This document shows positions 59,207-64,000 of a stretch of DNA of 64,000 bases, in pieces; position 1 is the stretch's first letter; each line of letters starts with the position of its first letter. The notes under the pieces were generated by a model that was not told where the DNA came from, did no database searches, and saw nothing but the letters and a program-made list of their open reading frames with translations. The translations under genes and the position numbers were made by a program. The DNA is from Halorubellus sp. JP-L1. Lineage in GTDB: Archaea > Halobacteriota > Halobacteria > Halobacteriales > Natrialbaceae. The stretch covers positions 186,001-250,000 of the forward strand of contig NZ_JAAOIR010000001.1 of NCBI RefSeq assembly GCF_011440375.1, read 5' to 3'.

Positions 59207-60993
59207 CCGACTCCGTCACGCTCGAGGTCATCAGGAACGCGTGCATCGCGCTCTGCGAGGAGATGAACGCGAACCTCATCCGGACTGGGTACTCGCCGAA
59301 CATCAAGGAGCGACGCGACTGCTCGTGCGCGCTGTTCGACGCGGACGGCGAGATGATCAGTCAGGCAGAGAACATGCCCGTCCACCTCGGCGCGATGCCG
59401 TTCTCGGTGCGCGCTGCCATCGACCGGTTCCCGCCGGAGACGCTCGAACCCGGCGACGGCATCCTCCTGAACGACCCGTTCTACGGCGGCGCGCACCTCC
59501 CGGACCTCACGCTCGTCACGCCCATCTTCTACGGTGGCGACGGCGGCGACGACGCCGAGCGCGGTGGCGACGGGGACCGCGAACTCGTCGCGTTCGCCGC
59601 GAACCGCGCGCACCACGCCGACGTCGGCGGCGCGCGCGCGGGCAGCGTCGCAGCGGACTCCACGGAGATCTACCAGGAGGGCATCCGCATCCCGCCCGTG
59701 AAGCTCTTCGAGGGCGGGGAGGCGAACGACGCGGTGTTCGACATGGTGCTCTCGAACGTCCGGACGCCCGACGAGCGCCGCGGCGACCTGCGCGCGCAGG
59801 AGGCCGCGAACCAGACCGGGCGTCGTCGGTTCCTCGAACTCGTCGAGAAGTACGGCCGCGACACCCTCACGGACGCCCTGGCGGAGATCCAGGACTACTC
59901 GGAGTCGCGGATGCGCGCCGAGATCGAGGCGCTCGACGATGGGACGTACTCGTTCCGGGACGTCCTCGACGACGACGGCGTCGGCAACGAGGACCTCCCG
60001 ATCGAGGCGACGGTCACGGTCGACGGGGACGGCGTCGCCGTCGACTTCGAGGGGAGCGCAGCCCAGACGGCCGGTCCCGTGAACGCGGTGCTCGCGGTCA
60101 CGGCGTCGGCGACGTACTACTCGATCCGGTGCGTCACCGACCCCGACATCCCCCCGAACCACGGCTGCTATCGGCCGATCGACGTGCAGGCGCCCGAGGG
60201 CAGCATCGTCAACCCGAATCCGCCGGCGGCGGTCGTCGGCGGGAACCTCGAGACGTCCCAGCGCGTCACGGACGTCGTGCTCGGGGCGCTCTCCCAGCAG
60301 GCGCCCGAGCGCGTCACCGCGGCCGGTCAGGGGACGATGAACAACGTCACGTTCGGCGGGACCGACCCCCGGAGCGATTCGCCGTACGCGTTCTACGAGA
60401 CGCAGGGCGGCGGTTTCGGTGGCCGCGCGGGCAAGGACGGGATGGACGGCGTCCACGTCCACATGTCGAACACGATGAACACGCCCGTCGAGGTACTGGA
60501 GACCGCGTACCCGCTCCGCGTTCGCCGGTACGAACTCCGCCAGGACTCCGGCGGCGCGGGCGAGTTCCGCGGCGGCCTCGGCCTCCGACGGGACATCCAG
60601 GTCCGCGACCACGAGGCGCACTTCAGTCTCCTCGCCGACCGCCACCAGCACCAGCCGTACGGGCTCGAGGGCGGCGACCCGGGCGAGTCCGGCGCGGCGA
60701 AACTCACCACCGAGGACGGCGAGACCGTTCGCCTCCCCCAGAAGTCGACGCACGAGCTTCCGGCGGGCGCGACCGTGAGCATCCGGACGCCCGGCGCAGG
60801 CGGGTACGGCGACCCCGACGACCGCGACCCCGACGCGGTCCGCCGCGACGTCCGCCACGAGAAGGTGTCCGCGACCGCGGCGCGCGCCGCGTACGGCGTC
60901 GACCTGGACGCGAACGCGGACAACGACGATCCGACCGAGGATCCGACAGACGATCCGTCGGGCGGCGCCGCCACGGGGGGCGACGATGACTGA
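59203..60993 (+). CDS. hyuB: HyuB-type hydantoinase/oxoprolinase catalytic subunit
   Basis: 596 residues: IRNACIALCEEMNANLIRTG, SPNIKERRDCSCALFDADGE, VHLGAMPFSVRAAI, GDGILLNDPFYGGAHLPDLT, then HHADVGGARAGSVAADSTEI and ETQGGGFGGRAGKDGMDGV. It carries the usual metal-binding His/Asp clusters. Near the C-terminus an acidic extension (NADNDDPTEDPTDDPSGG) has been added. Overlaps hyuA (ATGA) and the next gene (TGATG), so all are one operon. Confidence 0.92.
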   Translation: MTDSVTLEVIRNACIALCEEMNANLIRTGYSPNIKERRDCSCALFDADGEMISQAENMPVHLGAMPFSVRAAIDRFPPETLEPGDGILLNDPFYGGAHLPDLTLVTPIFYGGDGGDDAERGGDGDRELVAFAANRAHHADVGGARAGSVAADSTEIYQEGIRIPPVKLFEGGEANDAVFDMVLSNVRTPDERRGDLRAQEAANQTGRRRFLELVEKYGRDTLTDALAEIQDYSESRMRAEIEALDDGTYSFRDVLDDDGVGNEDLPIEATVTVDGDGVAVDFEGSAAQTAGPVNAVLAVTASATYYSIRCVTDPDIPPNHGCYRPIDVQAPEGSIVNPNPPAAVVGGNLETSQRVTDVVLGALSQQAPERVTAAGQGTMNNVTFGGTDPRSDSPYAFYETQGGGFGGRAGKDGMDGVHVHMSNTMNTPVEVLETAYPLRVRRYELRQDSGGAGEFRGGLGLRRDIQVRDHEAHFSLLADRHQHQPYGLEGGDPGESGAAKLTTEDGETVRLPQKSTHELPAGATVSIRTPGAGGYGDPDDRDPDAVRRDVRHEKVSATAARAAYGVDLDANADNDDPTEDPTDDPSGGAATGGDDD

Positions 60994-62123
60994 TGCCCCG
61001 AGATCCACTCCGGTACGTCCCGCACGTGCTCGTCGCGAGCGTCGGCTACGTTGTGTTCGCGTACGCGGCGCTCCCGGACCTGCTGACGGCGCGACTCGGC
61101 ATCGGACTGTCCGAGTTCGGGCTGCTGATGAGTGCGCCGCTGGCGGCGTTCGTCGTCGTCCAGCGGCCGGCGTCCCGGTGGGTGGGCGAGCACACGTCGA
61201 CGCGCGTCCTGTTCGCGGGCGGCGTCGCCCACGTCGCGCTCGCCTTCACGCTCGACCTCTCGACGTCCTTCCCGGTCGTCCTCGCGCTCCGGGGACTCTG
61301 GGGGTTCGCCGGCGGTCTGCTGCTGTCCGTCGGCGCGACGCACATCTCGCGGCTCGCGGACGGCACGAGCGGCACCCGCCAGCAGGGCGTCTACGGTGGA
61401 CTGCTGACGTTCGGCGGGATGCTCGGGTTCCTGTTCGCGCCGACGCTCGTCGAACGGTTCGGGTGGCTCGCGCTCCACGCACCCGGCGCGGTCGTCGCGA
61501 TCCCAGGACTCGCCGTCTGCGCGCACTCCCTCTCGGACGCCCGGACCGCGCCCACGGGGACCGTTGCGGCAGGTGGCGTCGTCCTGCATCCCGTCGTCCT
61601 GCTCGCCGCCACCTGCTACGTCGCCGTCATCGGGTCGTACGTCACGCTCTCGACGTTCGTCACCGCGTACTTCGACGACCTCGGCGTGCTCGCGTCGCTG
61701 AACGCGATCGTACTCGGCGCGGCGACCACTGGGCGGTTCGTCGGCGGCGAGACCGCGTGGCGGTTCGCGCTCTCGGATCGACGACTCGTCGCCACCAGCA
61801 CCGGGGCCGCTGCCGTCGGCTTCGGCGCACTCGCCGTCACCGGGAACGCGACCGCGCTCGTCGTGCTCCCGTTCGTCGTGATGCTCGCAGTATCGATCCC
61901 CTTCGGGGCGGTCTACAACCTCGCCGCGGAGGCGACGGACGCGGAGGGGACCGCGCTCGCGACGGTCGTCGCCGTCGGCAACGTCGCCGCGGTCGCCCTC
62001 CCGCCCATCACCGGCACGATCCGGGAAGCGACGGGGAGCTACGCCGGCGCGTTCCTCGTCCTCGGGACGCTGAACGCGGTCGCCGCAGCGGCCACGTACT
62101 ATACGATGGTTCGCCAGATATGA
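60993..62123 (+). CDS. MFS transporter
   Basis: 376 residues with about 11-12 membrane helices. The loop between helices 2 and 3 (ASRWVGEHTSTRVLFAGGVA) and GATHISRLADGTSGTRQQGV are MFS-like. It overlaps hyuB by 1 nt. Being in the Hyu/Liv operon it could export a product or import the same substrate as the ABC system. Confidence 0.85.
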   Translation: MPRDPLRYVPHVLVASVGYVVFAYAALPDLLTARLGIGLSEFGLLMSAPLAAFVVVQRPASRWVGEHTSTRVLFAGGVAHVALAFTLDLSTSFPVVLALRGLWGFAGGLLLSVGATHISRLADGTSGTRQQGVYGGLLTFGGMLGFLFAPTLVERFGWLALHAPGAVVAIPGLAVCAHSLSDARTAPTGTVAAGGVVLHPVVLLAATCYVAVIGSYVTLSTFVTAYFDDLGVLASLNAIVLGAATTGRFVGGETAWRFALSDRRLVATSTGAAAVGFGALAVTGNATALVVLPFVVMLAVSIPFGAVYNLAAEATDAEGTALATVVAVGNVAAVALPPITGTIREATGSYAGAFLVLGTLNAVAAAATYYTMVRQI

Positions 62124-62194
62124 CCAACTACACGACGCCAACCGACGACTCGCCCACGAATCTTCGGGACGACGAGGAGGATATCGCATGGTAA
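62120..62194 (+). CDS. 24-residue micro-ORF between the MFS gene and livH
   Basis: MTNYTTPTDDSPTNLRDDEE then DIAW. It begins in the MFS stop (ATGA at 62120-62123) and ends (TGG TAA) across the livH start at 62188. Both junctions are tight, as for a translated coupling frame. No family or hydrophobic segment. Confidence 0.35.
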   Translation: MTNYTTPTDDSPTNLRDDEEDIAW

Positions 62195-63393
62195 GCACGG
62201 GACTACTCGACGCGCTCGCACAGGGACTGGTCACCGGCAGCATCATCGCCGCCGGCGCGATCGGGCTGTCGCTCGTGTACTCGATCGCCGAGGTCCCGAA
62301 CTTCGCGCACGGCGACATGATCACGATCGGGGCGTACCTCGCGCTCGTCGTCAACCGACCCGGAGAGATCGCGTTCCTCCCCGGACTCCCCGGCGGCGCC
62401 GTCTCGCTGTTGCTCGCGGCCGGGTTCGCGCTCGTCGTCGGCTCGCTGTTCGGCGGCCTCTACGAGCTCGCGATATTCCGCCGGTTCAGGTCGAAGGACG
62501 CCGACCTCATCACGATGGTCATCATCTCGCTCGGCCTCGCGCTCGTCCTCCAGAACGTCGTCCTGTTCGTCGCCGGGTCGCGCAACATCAGTTACGACAC
62601 CGCGACCGTGCTCGACGTGAACTGGGACTTCTACCTCACCGGCGCCGGCCTCACGATCCAGCGCACGCAACGACAGGCCGGCGAGATCGCCGTCGTCGGC
62701 GAATGGGGCTACCCGTGGTGGCTGGTCGTCGGCGCGCTCGCCGCCGCGGTCGCCGTCGGCTACGGCACGTACCGGTGGCGGTCCACGGACGCCAGCTACC
62801 GGACCCAGCACCTCGTCTCGCCGCGCGTCCTCGGCGTCCTCGGCGCGCTCGCGACGATACTCGCGATCGGGTACGTCGCCCGATTCGACCCCGCCGGGAC
62901 CGACGCCGTCCTCTCGACGCGCATCGGTACCAGCCGGAAGGACGTCACCGTCGTCGTCGTCGTCGCAATCGCCATGTTCCTCCTGAACCTCGTCCTGAAA
63001 CAGACGCGGCTCGGGAAGGGCATGCGCGCGACCGCCGACAACATGGACCTCGCGGAGGTCCGCGGCGTCGACGTCGACCGCGTCCAGCTCGTCGTCTGGG
63101 TGATCGCGGGCCTCCTCACCGCGCTCGCGGGCGTCCTCGCCGGCTGGAACGCGTCGAACCTCAACCCGAACATGGGGTTCACGCTCCTGCTTCCCGTCTT
63201 CGCGGCCGTCATCCTCGGCGGCATCCGGTCGCCGTACGGCGCCGCCGCGGGCGCGCTCGTCATCGGCGTCAGCATGGACGTCGGCGTCTACCTCCTCCCA
63301 TCCGGGATGGCGACGTACCGCACCGCGATCGCGTTCGTCATCCTCATCCTCGTCCTCATGGTGAAACCCGAGGGCCTGTGGGGTGACGTCTGA
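62188..63393 (+). CDS. livH: LivH-type ABC permease
   Basis: 401 residues, larger than the usual 290-300 because of a loop of about 100 residues (residues about 145-250) that includes YDTATVLDVNWDFYLTGAGL. It starts GLLDALAQGLVTGSIIAAGA, with VPNFAHGDMITIGAYLAL typical of LivH, and ends RTAIAFVILILVLMVKPEGL. The EAA-like loop is GKGMRATADNMDLAEVRGVD. livM begins in its stop codon. Confidence 0.92.
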   Translation: MVSTGLLDALAQGLVTGSIIAAGAIGLSLVYSIAEVPNFAHGDMITIGAYLALVVNRPGEIAFLPGLPGGAVSLLLAAGFALVVGSLFGGLYELAIFRRFRSKDADLITMVIISLGLALVLQNVVLFVAGSRNISYDTATVLDVNWDFYLTGAGLTIQRTQRQAGEIAVVGEWGYPWWLVVGALAAAVAVGYGTYRWRSTDASYRTQHLVSPRVLGVLGALATILAIGYVARFDPAGTDAVLSTRIGTSRKDVTVVVVVAIAMFLLNLVLKQTRLGKGMRATADNMDLAEVRGVDVDRVQLVVWVIAGLLTALAGVLAGWNASNLNPNMGFTLLLPVFAAVILGGIRSPYGAAAGALVIGVSMDVGVYLLPSGMATYRTAIAFVILILVLMVKPEGLWGDV

Positions 63394-64000
63394 TGGCGCT
63401 CTCGGACTTCCTCGTCTCGCTCGTCACGTTCATCGCGATCTACGGCCTCTTCGGGCTCGGCCTGAACCTCAAGTTCGGGTTCACGGGCCTCATCGACTTC
63501 GGGCACGTCGCGTACTTCATGGTCGGCGGGTACGTCACCGCCGTCGTCACGATGCCCGCCCAGGTGACCGGCTACGACGGCCTGGGCGGGTACGCGCTCC
63601 CCGCGCTCCTCGGCGGCGTCCCGGGCGGCGCGATCGCCGGCTGGCTCCTCGGCGTCGCCGTCGGCATGCTCGCCGCCGCGTTCGTCTCGCTGCTCGTCGG
63701 CGTCCCGACGCTCCGGCTCCGCGAGGACTACCTCGCGATCACCGCACTCGGGATCGCGACCATCCTGAACGAGGTCGTGCTGAGCGAGGTCTGGCTGTTC
63801 AACGGCCCGTTCGGCATCCGCTCGATCCACGAGCCCGCGGCCGGCCTGTTCCCGCTCGGACTCGGCTCGTTCACCACGAATCTCGTCGTGTTCGGCGGCC
63901 TCAGCGTCCTCGTGTTCGGGTACGCCGCGTACCGTCTCGCCGCGTACGTCCGCCGGTCGAGCGGTCGCCAGCGCGCGCTCGCGGTCGCGGTGGCCGTCGC
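63393..64000 (+). CDS. livM: LivM-type ABC permease (cut by window end)
   Basis: First 202 residues only: MALSDFLVSLVTFIAIYGLF, then GLNLKFGFTGLIDFGHVAYF, GVPTLRLREDYLAITALGIA. Overlaps the livH stop (TGATG). The 3' end and any livF/livG genes lie beyond the window. Confidence 0.88.
   Translation, partial: MALSDFLVSLVTFIAIYGLFGLGLNLKFGFTGLIDFGHVAYFMVGGYVTAVVTMPAQVTGYDGLGGYALPALLGGVPGGAIAGWLLGVAVGMLAAAFVSLLVGVPTLRLREDYLAITALGIATILNEVVLSEVWLFNGPFGIRSIHEPAAGLFPLGLGSFTTNLVVFGGLSVLVFGYAAYRLAAYVRRSSGRQRALAVAVAV

Overview
The window is from a haloarchaeon (class Halobacteria); I cannot name the genus. DNA is very GC-rich, the predicted proteins are acidic (Asp/Glu-rich), and most genes have a TATA-like element about 27-30 nt before the start codon, so most transcripts look leaderless. 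Further markers are an archaeal Orc1/Cdc6, a class III PHA synthase pair (PhaE/PhaC), Tat/lipobox lipoproteins and many small haloarchaea-specific families. DUF names below are recalled from family signatures, not searched.

Layout. 1-6.0 kb: a membrane-anchored acidic protein cut by the left edge, a degenerate RAD55/KaiC-like protein, a YjeF-type epimerase and a zinc-ribbon/thiolase-like pair whose thiolase lacks the nucleophilic Cys. 6.0-8.2 kb: a probable replication origin (about nine ORB-like repeats in two orientations, a G-rich array and an AT-rich stretch) just upstream of orc1/cdc6. 9.4-13.9 kb: the PHA locus, phaB, phaRPEC and the divergent phaJ. 14.0-22.4 kb: a GT75/RGP-like gene, an Fe(III)-type ABC importer fused into an operon with a GT-C membrane glycosyltransferase, and a convergent GT2 gene. 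The RGP gene, the importer and the GT2 gene carry matching TTTAGG-N4-CCTAAA palindromes at their promoters, so they look like one metal-responsive regulon linking iron uptake with glycan synthesis.

22.4-38.9 kb is mostly housekeeping and small conserved families: a VOC protein, a K+ channel with two RCK domains, UPF0058, purA, Nudix, a truncated globin overlapping the Nudix gene, a Trm112-like protein, CbiX with a DR2241-type Fe-S partner, and a PQQ-repeat lipoprotein. 39.3-45.5 kb is one gene for a mosaic secreted protein of about 2060 residues: NVTQxQ repeats, calcium-binding DxDxDG arrays, eleven beta-type repeats, a CAP domain, a Thr/Pro stalk and a C-terminal membrane helix. cysS, a lipoprotein and a pilin-like protein with atypical AT-richer DNA follow.

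50.0-54.6 kb holds beta-oxidation and condensing-enzyme genes (enoyl-CoA hydratase, 3-hydroxyacyl-CoA dehydrogenase, a fused HMG-CoA-synthase-like/zinc-ribbon protein and a thiolase with its Cys intact). 55.7-64.0 kb is an operon with a LivK-type binding protein, HyuA/HyuB hydantoinase/oxoprolinase subunits, an MFS transporter and LivH/LivM permeases. It is probably for uptake and ring-opening of a cyclic amide such as 5-oxoproline or a hydantoin. It continues past the right edge. I see no rRNA, tRNA, CRISPR array or insertion sequence.
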